From positions 2,418,001-2,482,000 of the forward strand of contig NC_089448.1 in NCBI RefSeq assembly GCF_026210795.1: a DNA stretch of 64,000 nucleotides, written 5' to 3'. A program made the translations under genes and the position numbers. The notes under the pieces are model-generated. The model ran no database searches. It had not been told where the DNA came from and was given only the letters and a program-made list of their open reading frames with translations. Of this stretch, positions 46,143-58,030 are shown in pieces. The stretch is from Rhizophagus irregularis (Eukaryota; Glomeromycota; Glomeromycetes; Glomerales; Glomeraceae). Positions within the stretch are counted from its first letter, which is position 1. Every line of letters starts with the position of its first letter.

Positions 46143-47313
46143 GTCGATGAATGTGTAGATTCCCTCTTATTCTGTCAGAAGAGAATGTTATTTCCACTTA
46201 CCTTAGCATGGAATAATCCATACAATGCATAACCTCTGTGGTCAACAAAGTCTGAAAGTGTCTGGAATTTGCCCCATCTGATTGGAAAGTTTGCATTCGA
46301 TTGCTGGATACTTGGATACAAACTTGTTACATCATATTGTCTTCCATAGCCTTGCCATTCGTTAAGCGCCCAGATTAGTCTGGAACACCTACACTAAACC
46401 GTTCAAAAAGCCAGAGAGCAATTCTCTTGTAAGACCAGTTGTGGTAAGATAAGTCAATCCCTAGACTAAGGTTCAAAATCCTACGATTAGTTTTGTCAAA
46501 ATTTTACTATAGATTTATTATAGTTTTGGCAGAGTTTCGGCAGAAGGATCCTTTGATACGTTTCCTCAAGTGTTTCATATATTCCAGTTTTACGATTCTT
46601 CTTGATAGGGATGAAGGAGTAACTATCAGAGTTCTTACCTTTCTGAAACTGTCCAACTGTAAGAAACTTAACTGTCTTACCATTGTATATTGTTACTACA
46701 TTATTAACCCCATCTTTACGATAAACAAAGGGAGACTTTTGTTTTCTATCTAATTTACTAGGGTGGAGTCTTCTGGGATTCAGTGCAAGAGAGTAGTGGC
46801 CTTCAGACAGGATGAGGGTTGCACGTCTGTCAGACTTGCTCTTGGAAATTCAAGTGGAATCCCTACAATGTTAATTGCAAGGCTTTTTGTGAGTTGTTCA
46901 ACTTTATCCATGTAGGACACTGGCATTTTAGAGAATGTACCATAGATATGCTTCAAGCATTCATACAGGCAATCATTTAGCTCCCCATTGCATCCTTCTG
47001 CAGCCAGTAAAGCATCTCTTATATAAATTATAAATCTTTTAAAATAATCAGGATCTGCATCATTTGGTAGTTGTGCTTCATCATAGTGGTCTAATAGTGA
47101 AAAGAGACTTACCGGTTCGTTTTCTGATGTCCACCCACCAGGTTTCCAGTTTTCATAGGGAAGTAGGATCTGGAATTTATGAGTTGGATACCAGGATTGG
47201 AGTCGCTGTCCAAGTCTTGTTATTGCTCCTCTAGAAAATCTTGCACCTGAATACTGTAGTTCTTTGATATCTGGTCTTGTAGGTAAAGCACAGACATTCT
47301 CTGAATAAACCAT
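46143..47313 (-). pseudogene. Protein-primed family B DNA polymerase fragment
   Basis: The N-terminal 177 residues from 47313 are open (MVYSENVCALPTRPDIKELQ ... GCNGELNDCLYECLKHIYGT), as in the N-terminal region of Polinton polymerases. Downstream, frames break repeatedly. Near 46309-46340 the minus strand encodes YDVTSLYPS, motif A of family B polymerases (DxxSLYPS), followed by NANFPIRWGKF and RGYALYGLFHAKV. Motifs B and C (including DTD) are missing because the sequence ends at the integrase-like fragment. Its role would be replication of the element DNA; it is no longer functional. Confidence 0.75.
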
Positions 47314-47505
47314 TTGATGTATTTATGAATTGTGTTCAGTTGTAATATAGGTTTTTTATATAAAAAATATAAGATAACTAAGAGGTGCTTATCTTATTAA
47401 AAGGAGTCAATCTTGCTACATACACGATCAATCCCAGTCTACATATCCATTGGCAGCTTCCCACTGACGTTCCATATCAGTCTTTGGATGCTCCTCTAGG
47501 ATCTC

Positions 47506-49378
47506 TCATGCCTTACCCTTATCCTTTCGGTCCATCTTCATAGTTTCATAACCAGAAGGGGTAGGGATAATCTCAGCATCATGATCCTCCTTATATGCTC
47601 TTATTATATTTGCAAGTTCTTTATGACTGGATGCTTTAGGTAAATCCCCATTATATTCGATCCAATCCTTAAAATGGTCCCAATTATACTTGTCTGATGT
47701 GTCTTGGTACTTAGCCCATAATTTCTTACCTGTATTGTAAAGATTGTTAAAGGTCTGGTCCTTTGAATTTTTAACCCATGGCTTACGATTCCATTGACGT
47801 CTTTCTTGCCAAGCCCAGTAAGCTGAAGTACCTTCCTTTGGTTCAGGATCCCAGTCAATTTCTGGTTCTGTGTCAGGTTCTGGGATAGGTTGCTCTTTGA
47901 GAGCTAGTTCTGGATCAGATTTAGTGACAAATGCAGGAGGTTCAGGTTGTTGTTCATGAGCTGGGTTTGTGGTTATAGGATCTGAGTCGGATAGTAAGTC
48001 ATCTAAAACATTGTAGTCATCATCAGCTTCAAGTGCAGGTTCCTCAGCAGACGGCTCATTTTCTTGGTCAGGTTCCTCATCAGATAGATAACAGTCTGAG
48101 AAACTGTCTATAATTTCATCAGTGCCTGACTCTATGGAAGCTGGAGGTTCCTCAGGAATAGGGTCCTCATTGATGACAGGTGCGGGTTTTTCCTTCAAGC
48201 AATCAGGTTTGGGTGGTACTGGTGGAGGAGCCTCGATAACAGGTGAGGGTTTTTCCTTAGCAGGTTTCTCTTGTACATCTTGTGGATTGTTAGCTGGATT
48301 ATATATTTTTGCCAAGAATTTCTCTAAGGCTTTGGGGTCTGATGCAGGTTTCTTAGGAGTATCTGTATCAATTCCTTCTATATCGTAGAGGTCCTCACCT
48401 ATACGTATTTTTTTACTTTTTATACCTAACTTATTTGATAGGATTCTAGAAGCGTTAATCTTTGATAGAGGTGAAATGCAATGAGTTTCACAGTATGAAG
48501 TATATACCCTATAAAATTCTTGAACAGGTAGGTCGGTTATATGATTTTTTACTGCAAGGTATGTGTCCTTTATAAACTGAAAGAGAGGTGGGAGAGTCGA
48601 GATGATGTGATCCTGCTTAGATGCGGTCATAAGAGGTGGATTCCCATTGAAGTCTGGATAAGTATCCACGATAGCTCTCAAGTATGCATAGAATGCCTCA
48701 CTAGCGCCTGGGCATTTCATGGCGTCACCGAGTTTCTTGAAGTATCCCAGGTCTTCCTTGCGGGAAGGTGACACATCCAAGAACACAGTATGCCTGTCAT
48801 CATTCTCCACTCTGAGAGCATTTTCATTGGTTAGGATGATGGTGGATATAAAGTTTTTGTAATGTGTTGGCGTCTTATATTTTTCATGGATTTCCATTAT
48901 GTCGCCTGTTACCTTATCCTTCAACAATCGATACAGATTATTCCACTGGCTTTTTTCTGTGAGCATTTCCTTGAGAAAAAGAAGAACTTTACCCTGTAAT
49001 TGCCCATTGAAACTTCCAAGAATCGTCTGAGGATTGCTAGTCTTATAAACGAGTTGAGTCCAGATTTCAGGTAGAGAATCAAGTACATCTTCCTTTCAGC
49101 AGATACACCGGCTAACCACTTGATGATATACTCAGTAAGATTCCAATCGCCTGAACACCAGATATCCTGAATGTGAGAGATGATAAATTTAACCACGAGG
49201 TGGGTTATAGACTCAAAGGTGGATATCGGACGCAGGATATGGAGGAATCCTAGGAAGATATTGAGATAAAGTTGGCCACCTAGCTTAAAGATACGGGATT
49301 TTTGGAGGTCACAGGTGGCTATGCATACAGTACTGTATTCGACTATAAACCATTTGTTGAGATTATATAGCAAATTAC
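47506..49378 (-). pseudogene. D5-like SF3 helicase/primase of the Polinton, C-terminal part
   Basis: The 486-residue open frame from 48966 begins MLTEKSQWNNLYRLLKDKVT and contains FISTIILTNENALRVENDDR and HTVFLDVSPSR, typical of poxvirus D5-type NTPases, then a winged-helix-like part (QEFYRVYTSYCETHCISPLS). A long Pro/Glu/Asp-rich linker (about 230-370) and a charged tail follow. Upstream (49378-48967) frameshifts break the NTPase core; SGDWNLTEYIIKWLAGVSAE and LYLKSG are visible but the Walker A GKS is gone. The N-terminal part lies at 54560-54899, on the other side of a transposon. Confidence 0.75.
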
Positions 49379-49539
49379 TACAACTACAACGCAGGTGTGA
49401 CTCCAGGTACATGATGGTTATGTACTCAATTGAGTTATGTAATCACAATCCTGCAACGTGACTACGCATATATAATTCGTAATAACGTAGTCATGTTTTT
49501 TTTTTTATTAATTATTACTATATGATAACTGATAATATT

Positions 49540-49720
49540 TTTTATTTTTTTAAGGTAAATATATACGCATGATGATATGAAAATAGTGAATTTTTTACAT
49601 TTTTTTCTTATCATAATAGTAACTTATTTTTCTTCTTTTTAGGCGACTCTAAAACTAATTTGATGATGAATGGGTTTTTTCCCCTCGGAATTGAAGTTGA
49701 GCAAGACTTTTTTTCTTTTT
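49540..49720 (+). repeat. Intron-like unit in left end of the DDE transposon
   Basis: AAGGTAAATATATACGC starts an intron-like stretch ending in TTCTTCTTTTTAG before GCGACTCTAAAACTAATTTG. It reads inward from the left end. Only one or two units are visible. Bases 49721-50090 hold no gene. Confidence 0.4.
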
Positions 49721-50090
49721 CGTTTTCAATTTTATTAGACTACTAATTTATATTTTCTTTTATTAAAGTATTCCTGAAATTTAATACAAAAAATAGAGTC
49801 TTTTCCAAAATAACTACATTTACTATCATTTAACTTAGACACAAAAAGATTTTTGGCGGCACTTATCTGTTATATTTAACTATAGGTGAATTAATTATTT
49901 TTTATGTATTTTTTCAAAAAAATTTCATTTACCTTGTGTAAATATTTATATATCTTATGTAGTGTGATTCATGAATATAAACAATTTCAGATTTATTTAA
50001 TTTCCAAGTGATAAATGTATTATATATTAGATTTTAAGAAACATGTTTTTTAAGAACATATTACTTTTTCACTCTAATAGAAATTAAACT

Positions 50091-53000
50091 TCATTGCCCT
50101 TCCCTTAATTCTTTCTCTTTTCGTGCTATTTCTAATTTTTTTAATTGGTTATCCAATTTTTTTCTTTCTAATTCTTCCTTACGTTCTTCAATTTCTAACT
50201 CTTGAATTTGTTGTTGAAATTCATCATTTTTAACACCCTTAACATTACCTTTTTGCCATTTATTCTGTGACTTTAGAAGCAAAGTAGTTTTTTGTTTTTC
50301 TAAATTAAGTAATAATGTAAGTAATATAAATTAGATATCAACTAATATAAAATATTATCACCTTTTCTTTTGTTAGCATCTATCTTTCTTTTAACACCAC
50401 TTTTGTTTTTGCTTGACATTGGTACATTGTACTGGTAATTATTATAAAATCTTCTATATAAACCTAAATCATAATTCCACGAGCTAAAATAATAAATTTA
50501 TAATAATTAATAAAATGTACTAAAAAACCTTAATAAATCAAACAACTTACTGAAAAATAGCAGTCTTTAATCTTAGTCGCGTTCCTTCTCTATTTATGTT
50601 TGCATGAGAATATTCAGATACGTTTGTATCAAATGGAGTGGTCATCCACACATCATAATCCATTGACGAATAATTACAATTCAATGATGCCAATATCCAT
50701 GGCGTTTGATATTCAGTAATCCAATCTATTTTTTAATAAAGATTTGATGATTAATAATAAAAGTTAAAAGAAAATAAAACAGATTATTTACCATTTATGT
50801 TTTCATCATCAATTAATCGTAACTGATCAAATAGAAAATCTACTTCATCTTTTGTCTTGGCTTTGGGAAGCTGGCGCATTAAAAATTTACTTTCATCTGA
50901 ATATTTGGAATTTCTTACATTTCTATTTTGTTAATTAATATATAAAGTAAGTAATTAATAATTATTCATAAATAAACTAATTATAATTTGTTTACCTTTC
51001 AAAATGAATTAAACACGATTTTAAAACAGATAGTAAATGCTGTTCTGGGCTTAAAGAATTATATAAGGAATTTAAAGCTAAAGATAATCCTTTAGCTTGA
51101 CCTTTATCCAAATCAACAATAATAGCAGCCCATCCTTTTTTTTCAGAGTTTTCTGAATTAAAATAATAAAAAGTTGGCTTTTCTCCTGTTAAATATTCAT
51201 AAACTTCAAAGAAAGCTGTAAACATATATTGATAAGCCTTAGCATTACTTCCATTTGAATATATCCTTCAAAAAGTTACAACTAATAAAAGAAATTGTTT
51301 AGTTAATAGTAAACTAAAATTAATAATTTATAATTTAAACTTCTACTTACCACTATTATTATTTTCGTCATAAGCATTAAATTCAAGTTCATTAATTTCT
51401 CCAAATACACGCTTATAGGATATATCCACCATAAAATATTTAAATTTTGACATATGTTCAGCTTGTAATTTAAACATACATAATATCATGATATGTCCAT
51501 CATCCATAAATGCTAAAAAATAATAATAATTACATTAAATTAAAAATATTTAAAAAGTTTATTTTTAAAATTAAAGTACTTACTAATCCTTTGAATATAA
51601 TCATGTAAATTTGATTCATTTTGATTGAAAGCATGAACTACTCCCATTATACCTTGTCCATATGGATGTAATAATTTCTGTTCTCTCATTATAATATTAC
51701 AAAGCTTATCAATATTATTCATTGAGGCATGAACATCTGCTAAAACAGTCTCACCAAAAACTGCTTTTATCAATGGACCTATATTTATTTGAAATTAAAG
51801 TTAGCATTAATAAAGATCAAAAATAAAAATAATGTAATAAAAATATAATTATTATTTATTACCAGAAATTAACCTTCGTGAAGTAGAATCAATTAAAAGA
51901 TCATTAGAGTTTTCAATTAAACTTTTCAAATCTTGCTGTAAGTGATTTGGTGTTCGATGAGGTGGTGGAGGTGGATGTGAATGAGTATTTTTTACAACCA
52001 TAACTATATAAGGGCATGATTCTAAATCCAATGGTTCATATTTATGAAATATAACGACCCAGTTTTTACAAGTGGTAATAATTCAACTTTTCCATCTATG
52101 ATGTGAGGAATTGCTATATAAAAAAAATAAGAAAAAATATTATATAAAATTGATTTTTCTTAATGATATAATTGAATACTTACGACATTTTTGTTTTTGT
52201 GATGCACTAGGAATAAGAGTAAAACAATTTTTATCATCCTAAATAAATAAAGATAAGAATATAAATCAAAATGTAACAAAAATTTATAAAAAATAAAAAA
52301 AATAAAAATAAAATTACATTAACATTACTAATTCATCCTTCATTTCCAAGCAATTCTTTTAAAAGATTTTCATCAACATTGGGTTTTCCACTAATATATC
52401 GATGGCGTGTGCCAAATATATATGCACTACAACCAATGAAGTATTGATTAACATTACTTCTATTAGTTTTATGATATCTTATAACAGGTTGTCCATTGCA
52501 TGTATAATTATTATAACAACATTTAGAATTGATGGCAGCAAGGTATTCTCTTAAATTGAAAAAAAAAATAAAAGTTAAATTAAATTATTATTTTATAAAT
52601 ATTGAAATAATAAAAACTAATTACTCTTGTGTATTTAATCGGATTTGATGTGAAGAAGATATAGTCAAGAAGCTGGAATTTCTTGAAGATAAATCAATCC
52701 ATGTTAAGATCTACTGTAGAATGAGTTACATCTTTAAATTCAGGTGTAGCAATTTTACAAATCTTCATGCCTTGACATGATTTTTTATCATCTTTACATT
52801 GCACTCCTAAAAATGGACAAAAAATATTAGAGTGTGCACCACCAGGTTTACCAAGACTATATTGGATCTTAAATAAAAATTAAAAATTAAAAATTAATTT
52901 AATATTTCATTGGCTATTAAAAAATAAATGATTGAAAAATAAAATCCTTTACATTATTAAATACAGCCTTTTTGTCAGTCCAATTTTCAACATGAAAAAC

Positions 53001-53271
53001 ATATGCAATTCCATCATCTGAAGTATCAGGATATTCAATGGGAAATAAGGAATGACGAATATCTGTAATGTGATATACAGAACTAATTAAAGCCAAAGTA
53101 TTCTCCAATTTTTCTTCATTATTAACTAACTCTTGTGATAACAAAGGACTTCGTTCTTCCTCCTAAAATAGTATAGAAAATTTTGATTTTTTGTTATAAA
53201 ATCTAAATAAAATTTAAAGAAATTACCTCTAATTCAGAACTAATATTGATAGGTTCAGCTAAATTAGACAT
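50091..53271 (-). CDS. Multi-exon DDE-type transposase, family not assigned
   Basis: The start chosen is ATG 53271 (MSNLAEPINISSELE). Roughly ten exons are joined by 60-90-bp GT..AG introns. In order: an acidic leader, a Cys-rich block (FCPFLGVQCKDD..CQGMKIC and CCYNNYTCNGQPVI, probably zinc-binding), a helical region, then FKYFMVDISYKRV and GWAAIIVDLDKGQAKGL, each with a candidate catalytic Asp, and TNVSEYSHANINREG with a candidate Glu. A C-terminal Lys/Glu coiled coil (QIQELEIEERKEELERKKLD) ends at 50091. The pattern fits an RNase H-fold transposase related to MULE-like enzymes. I see no certain stop inside the exons, so it may be intact. Confidence 0.6.
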
Positions 53272-53789
53272 TATTGATTGTAGTAACTTAAGTTTATTGT
53301 TATGAAAATAAATGATTTTTTCGAATTTTGTTAAGATTTGAATGTAATATACGTGACGAAAAATAAAATTTTGGTTATAAGGGATAATTATAAACATGGT
53401 TATAAACATTGATCCAGTTTCTATAAAAGTTAACTGAAAAGATTTTTATGGATTTATTAGTTAAGAGCGTTTATATAATTATGATTATCAAAAGATTGAT
53501 TTTACCAAAAGTAATAAATTTAAATAACTCACCTGATTTATGAAAATCCATACCAAATTAATATTTTCTGAATTATTAACTAACCATACAAATCTACAAT
53601 CACCTTTTGGTTGTCAAGTGATTAACTTATAAATTATTGTACACACATAATTTCGGTAAAACTTTGCAATTTTTCATTATTTAATTAACAAAAATATTTA
53701 TTATAAAATTTATTATTTACATGAAAAATGAGTGAAATCGCAGTAATTGAATAATATTATTTTGTAAAACTAGCAAATTTTCCTAACAA

Positions 53790-54320
53790 ATTACCTATGT
53801 AGACCTATAATAAAAATGAAATATTAGTAATATTTCTTAAAGGAAATACCAAGGAAGTTACCAAACTTACATTCAATTTCCAAAAATACAAAGGCCATTT
53901 CCTTGAAAATAAAATAAGAAATGTTATATGCTTCTTCTAGTAATATAGTAGTAACACTTTTTAAAGTAAATATCAAAAGACTCCCCAAGCTTACATTTAA
54001 TTTCCAAATTGTTTCTAAAGTTTAAAGGCCGTTTCCTAGAAAATAAAAGAAGAAATATAACAATGTTTTTAAAAAAATGCCGGTATTCTTAAACTTATAA
54101 CCATTTCCCCAAAGTCCAAAGATTGTTTGTTCTCTAAAAAAAAATAAAGAAAAAGTAATATCAATAACATTTCTTAAATAATAAAGGAAAACCAAAGTAT
54201 TCTTCTTAAACAAAATACCCAAAATAGTTTAAGTGTTTACCAGTTAAAGCATCTAATTTAGAATTATTTGTCCATTTTGTTCGCTGGAGAAAAATTAGCA
54301 GTTCTTTAAGTCCGTTCGAT
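53790..54320 (-). repeat. Intron-like array between right end and DDE transposase
   Basis: On the minus strand about four units follow the pattern CTAGGAAACGGCC..GGAAATTGAAT-GTAAG, intron-like stretch with palindrome (GAAATATTAGTAATATTTC), TTTTATTTTCTAG. They lie upstream of the transposase gene and read toward it. Bases 53300-53789 hold no recognised feature. Confidence 0.6.
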
Positions 54321-54559
54321 AAGGTTATAATTTTTAAAAAATTTACTAACTTTTAAAGGCAATTATAGCCGTTATACAAGAAATTTATTAAATGATTGGT
54401 AACGACTACGTGAGTACAGTGAATACAAATTTTGTATCACATAGTTATGTAGTTATGGCGTAATAATGCCTACGTGACTACGTGACTACGTGATATGCGA
54501 TGAATAAAGATGCGAGTGTAGTCACATGTACTCGTAGTCACACCCGCGTTGTAGTTGTA

Positions 54560-54899
54560 ATAAATAGATATTTACCGATTTGTTGATATTGAATTTGACC
54601 TTTTGTGAAGGACCTTGTTCAGATTATGTGTAAAAGACTTTGGTAATTGAACAGATAAGTTTACTAATATTTTTATCAAGGATGTGCTCGAGGTTCTTGA
54701 TTTCTGACCGCCACATAAAGACTCCATGTGGGTTGGAGCAGGGGATAAAGTAACTGCAAAGATAACGTTTAGCTTGATCAAAGTCACTCATACTTTTAGC
54801 AGCGTTAACAAGCCGTTTAAGCTTATCAATACTGAAGGCTTTCTTTTGTTCACCAAACTTGGGAATAACTTGAGCTTGAGTGCTAGTTTGGGTGGTCAT
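54560..54899 (-). pseudogene. D5-like helicase/primase, N-terminal part
   Basis: It starts at ATG 54899 (MTTQTSTQAQVIPKFGEQKK). The open 91 residues include SIDKLKRLVNAAKSMSDFDQ and YFIPCSNPHGVFMW. After a frame change the reading continues VKFNINK to the transposon boundary and resumes beyond it at 49378 (LNKWFIVEYSTVCIAT). It is the same gene as 47506-49378. Confidence 0.6.
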
Positions 54900-55311
54900 T
54901 TTTTCGTTCTATCGAATCGAGTTCTAATTTATAGTTACCTAAACTTCAATTGCCGAATATATTTTTTCCAAAGATTTGCACTCCTACCTGGTTACCCTCC
55001 TGTAATCCTGCAGTCCTGCAGTCTTCCAGTTATACCTGGTTATCTTCTAGGGGTAAAAAAAAACTATAAACCACAAACCTTTATGACTGCTCTAAATCTT
55101 CCCTTCCTCTTTTTCAATCCACATATATCTAGTGAAATCCAAACCAATCAAGAGCTCGTCTTATCATAATTTGCTCTTTTCTAGCTTCCGTTATCTCTTT
55201 ACAAGCCTTATGATACTCCTTCCATTAAAGCTCACGATTTCCAATACCCTCCCCTCAAATGATCGACCAAGAGCATCTCCCGCTTTTTCTTTCTTTTCTA
55301 CTGCCCTGTCG

Positions 55312-55563
55312 TTATGCCTCCTCAGCTTTTTCATGCCGCTTCCACAACTCGGCTTTACAATAGTTGTACCAGAGTCTGTTTATCTTGAGGTGCTTTCCAA
55401 ATTCTTTGATCGGAAGGTTTCTGACCATCTCTGCTACTATGTCGGGGTCATTGAGGGGTGATGCTTGCATTTGGGTCCATTTACGTATTCCATAGATGTC
55501 TACAAGATCGAGTCTGAGGTCTTCGGCAAGATAAGTGGCTGCGTGCAAGTTCATCATATGCAT
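55312..55563 (-). CDS. Small ORF next to the right Polinton terminus, unknown
   Basis: 83 residues, MHMMNLHAATYLAEDLRLDL to WKRHEKAEEA. It is predicted helical and charged, and lies 38 bp from the inner edge of the right inverted repeat, a place where Polintons often hold small genes. It has no recognisable domain. The opposite strand is also open for 109 codons. Bases 54900-55311 otherwise show nothing I can support. Confidence 0.35.
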   Translation of the reverse strand: MHMMNLHAATYLAEDLRLDLVDIYGIRKWTQMQASPLNDPDIVAEMVRNLPIKEFGKHLKINRLWYNYCKAELWKRHEKAEEA

Positions 55564-55600
55564 GTTTTGTGTTAGGTATCCTTATATATTACTTATGGTT

Positions 55601-56040
55601 TACCCATTGTTCAATTACTATTTTTTCTGATGGGGACAGGATGGGGTTAGTCTTACTGGCTCTACAGATCTTCTAGGGGCTTACCTGCTAACCTACCTGG
55701 TTTGCTGTCTCACTGCTTCCAATAGGAAAACGAATGGAATCTTGACTTGTTTTAGATGTTCCAGATGTGAAGGATCTGGGGGTAAAATCAAAACTTTTTT
55801 TTGGGGGAATCCTCTCCCGATTTTTTTAAAATATCTTCCACATCCTCCACACTTTTCTGATTCCCTCTTATTTTCCTCTCTATTCCCTTATTTTATTCTT
55901 TTTTGGTATATATTTTTGTGGAGGATCTATGTGGAGGATTGTGGAGAATATATGGGGATGCCTAAGCCCGTAGGAGCCATGTAGATACTGCGAGGCTGTG
56001 AGGCCGAGGTGGGTGGAGCCTGCGACACACACATCCAGCC
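55601..56040 (-). repeat. Polinton right terminal inverted repeat
   Basis: The 440-bp reverse complement of 40723-41160, ending ACACACACATCCAGCC. Its last bases overlap the TSD of the MITE at 56045, so the MITE arrived after the Polinton. Confidence 0.85.
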
Positions 56041-56044
56041 CAAC

Positions 56045-56309
56045 CAGGGACGATGATTTTTTGTGGCGGTATAAAGTAAATTTTGTGTGTGATAAAAGTA
56101 AATTTTGTGAAATTTTGTGATTTGGCCAGAATTATGCAAGGTTGGCCAACATTACGATTCGTAAATTCTGGCCAAATTTAGTGTCTGCCGGAATTATAAT
56201 AATTTCAAATCCTAAATCAGGCCAAAAACTTGAAAATTATCAACATTTTTATAGCCAAATTTTGTGATTTTCTGTGAAATTCTGTGATCACAAAAAATCA
56301 TCGTCCCTA
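56045..56309. mobile_element. hAT MITE, 265 bp (CAGGGACGATGA family)
   Basis: The ends are CAGGGACGATGATTTTTTGT and the complement of TAGGGACGATGATTTTTTGT. The 8-bp TSD AGCCCAAC is at 56037-56044 and 56310-56317. The interior has GGCCAGAATTATGC and GTGAAATTTTGTGA repeats. It spans the junction of the Polinton end and MULE intron. Confidence 0.9.
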
Positions 56310-56384
56310 AGCCCAACGATAGCAAAAACAAAAAAAAATGATTCGTTACTAATTTCTAACACAAAAAAATAGACTTCAAATTAC

Positions 56385-57824
56385 CTCAATAATGTTTGAC
56401 TCCACTTTACTTGCAATAAAATAGAGACATTGCACTATTTCAGAACGTATAGCAGATAAAATGTGAGAAGTCAAATATTTGGACAATAATTTATCCACTT
56501 TTGGAAAAAGATCATGGCCAACTGATGCGATTCCCATACAGGTTGATAGGTTTGATATTCAAAGAATCAATTCCATTTTACCTCACTTTTGAGCTGAGCA
56601 TCAAGGACACTTGCGAGATTACACAAAATACCATTTGATGTTAACTTACGTTTAATAATGTTATGATAACCTTCCATGCATGAAGTGGTTTGGATCTCTA
56701 CAGTAAATATTCTTGACGTGAATGCTCAAGCCCATGCCTGCTGGCTGGGATAAAGGGTTCTCATTAAATAATCTTTCACACTTGAATATTTTTCAATAAG
56801 CTTTGCCCATCTTTCATAGAAGAGTTCTTCACACAAACTATTGCGACAATGATAAAAGTCATGAACAAATCATCGTACTGATTAGAAAGTTTGGATTTCG
56901 TATTTTTTGGCAGATTTTCACTTATATAAAAGATACAGTGAATCGGGTAAGCTGTTTCATATATTTGTTCAATTGCTGCATCCATAGCAGGATCCGCGTC
57001 AGTAACAAATACTAGCGGTTCGATCATTGTTGCTTTTTTTGTGCACTCTAAGATCCATTTATAAGATTCCGTTGTTTCATCAGATACAAGTGCCTGTGCA
57101 ACAAGACGAGATCTAGTATTATTATCAACGGCAAGAAAGAGTGAAAGTGGCATGTTATATCAGTTAGTTTTTGTGGCATTATCGTTTAAAATGACATCGT
57201 GATACTCCAACCAAAGAGCAATCTGTATTGGAGACATCCAAAATAATCAAGAAAGCCTATTTTCTTGATCAAGTTGAAATTCAATAAACTACCCAGGACT
57301 ATTTGACTTATACTCGATTAGTGTTTTCAGTAAGTGAGATGCATCATGTATTATATCTGGCTTAACCTTATATTTTTGTATTGCATTGGCGAGATCATAA
57401 TCAAGGATAGAGAGAGTTGGAAATTTTGCCAATAATAACTTTCTTTGAGTAGTGATCGCTAGATTTTCATGTTCAGTGAGAAATTGAACTTCTTTAAGGA
57501 CATCATCAGGAATACAATGGTATTTTAGTGAATACTGCAGGAAATAACATATGGTTATGAGAGTTATTGAAAGTGGTAAGTTTTATGATTTGAGAGTTTT
57601 GGGTGCAATTGAAATTTGCATTCCATAGGCATTATAGGCGTTTTATTTTACAGTCTAATATCAACCTGTTTATGTGATTGATAATGGCCACCAAATTCAC
57701 ATCCAAAACTGCGATGCTTTATGTTCCCATCCTTGTGTCGATCTAATCATTTCTTTATAATTGTAAATCCATTCTTTTTACCGAAGGCTTCCATGACATT
57801 ATCAACGTCATCCCATGACTTAAA
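56385..57824 (-). pseudogene. MULE transposase, FAR1-type domain to catalytic core
   Basis: From 57824 the strand reads FKSWDDVDNVMEAFGKKNGF and, after a stop, HRSFGCEFGGHYQSHK, the FAR1/WRKY-GCM1-like DNA-binding domain. The catalytic core follows: HDVILNDNATKTN (with one break), MPLSLFLAVDNNTRSRLVAQ and FVTDADPAMDAAIEQIY (second Asp), then YPIHCIFYI. The ORF 56776-57153 is open; elsewhere stops and frameshifts intervene. The exon ends at 56385 before GTAATTTG, a splice donor; the partner acceptor is at 40705, more than 15 kb away because of the insertions. Confidence 0.8.
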
Positions 57825-58030
57825 GATACAACTAGTGTTCCAATCCGTGGATCATCCGTCATCCGTCATCCGAAGATCATGTGATCCATCTGATCCGTCA
57901 TCCGTCAACTGTGATCTGAATCCGAACGGATAAATTCGGTTCATCCGATGAGTGATCCGACGGATGATCCGTCTAACTAAATTTAGTTACTATGATCGAA
58001 GTTTAAAATAAATTTTTTTTCAAATATATA

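Larger units (their letters stand above)
49379..54559 (-). mobile_element. DDE transposon, 5.2 kb, inserted in the Polinton helicase gene
   Basis: The inverted ends TACAACTACAACGCAGGTGT and TACAACTACAACGCGGGTGT continue through GACTmC and GTACATG. GTGACTACG repeats are subterminal. The helicase reading frame stops on one side and resumes on the other. A clear TSD was not found. It encodes one multi-exon minus-strand gene (50091-53271). Confidence 0.8.
40723..56040. mobile_element. Polinton/Maverick, decayed, with nested insertions
   Basis: The termini are inverted repeats of about 440 bp (40723-41160 and 55601-56040) beginning GGCTGGATGTGTGTGTCGCA. Between them, on the minus strand, are remnants of protein-primed family B DNA polymerase, D5-like helicase and a DUF5679-type zinc ribbon, plus a possible integrase. 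This set and layout identify a Polinton. Capsid, packaging ATPase and protease genes are not found. Removing four nested insertions leaves only about 5.8 kb, against 15-20 kb usual. No clean 6-bp TSD is visible. It sits in an intron of a MULE gene. Confidence 0.8.

Noticed and set aside
48122-48388. Gly/Ser-rich plus-strand ORF
   Set aside because: Antisense of the Pro/Glu-rich linker of the D5-like protein.
54726-55169. 147-residue plus-strand ORF
   Set aside because: It overlaps the D5 N-terminal exon in antisense and then runs into noncoding sequence; no domain.
40717-56050. 6-bp TSD of the Polinton
   Set aside because: Left flank TCATCA and right flank CAACGA (after removing the MITE) do not match, so I do not claim one.
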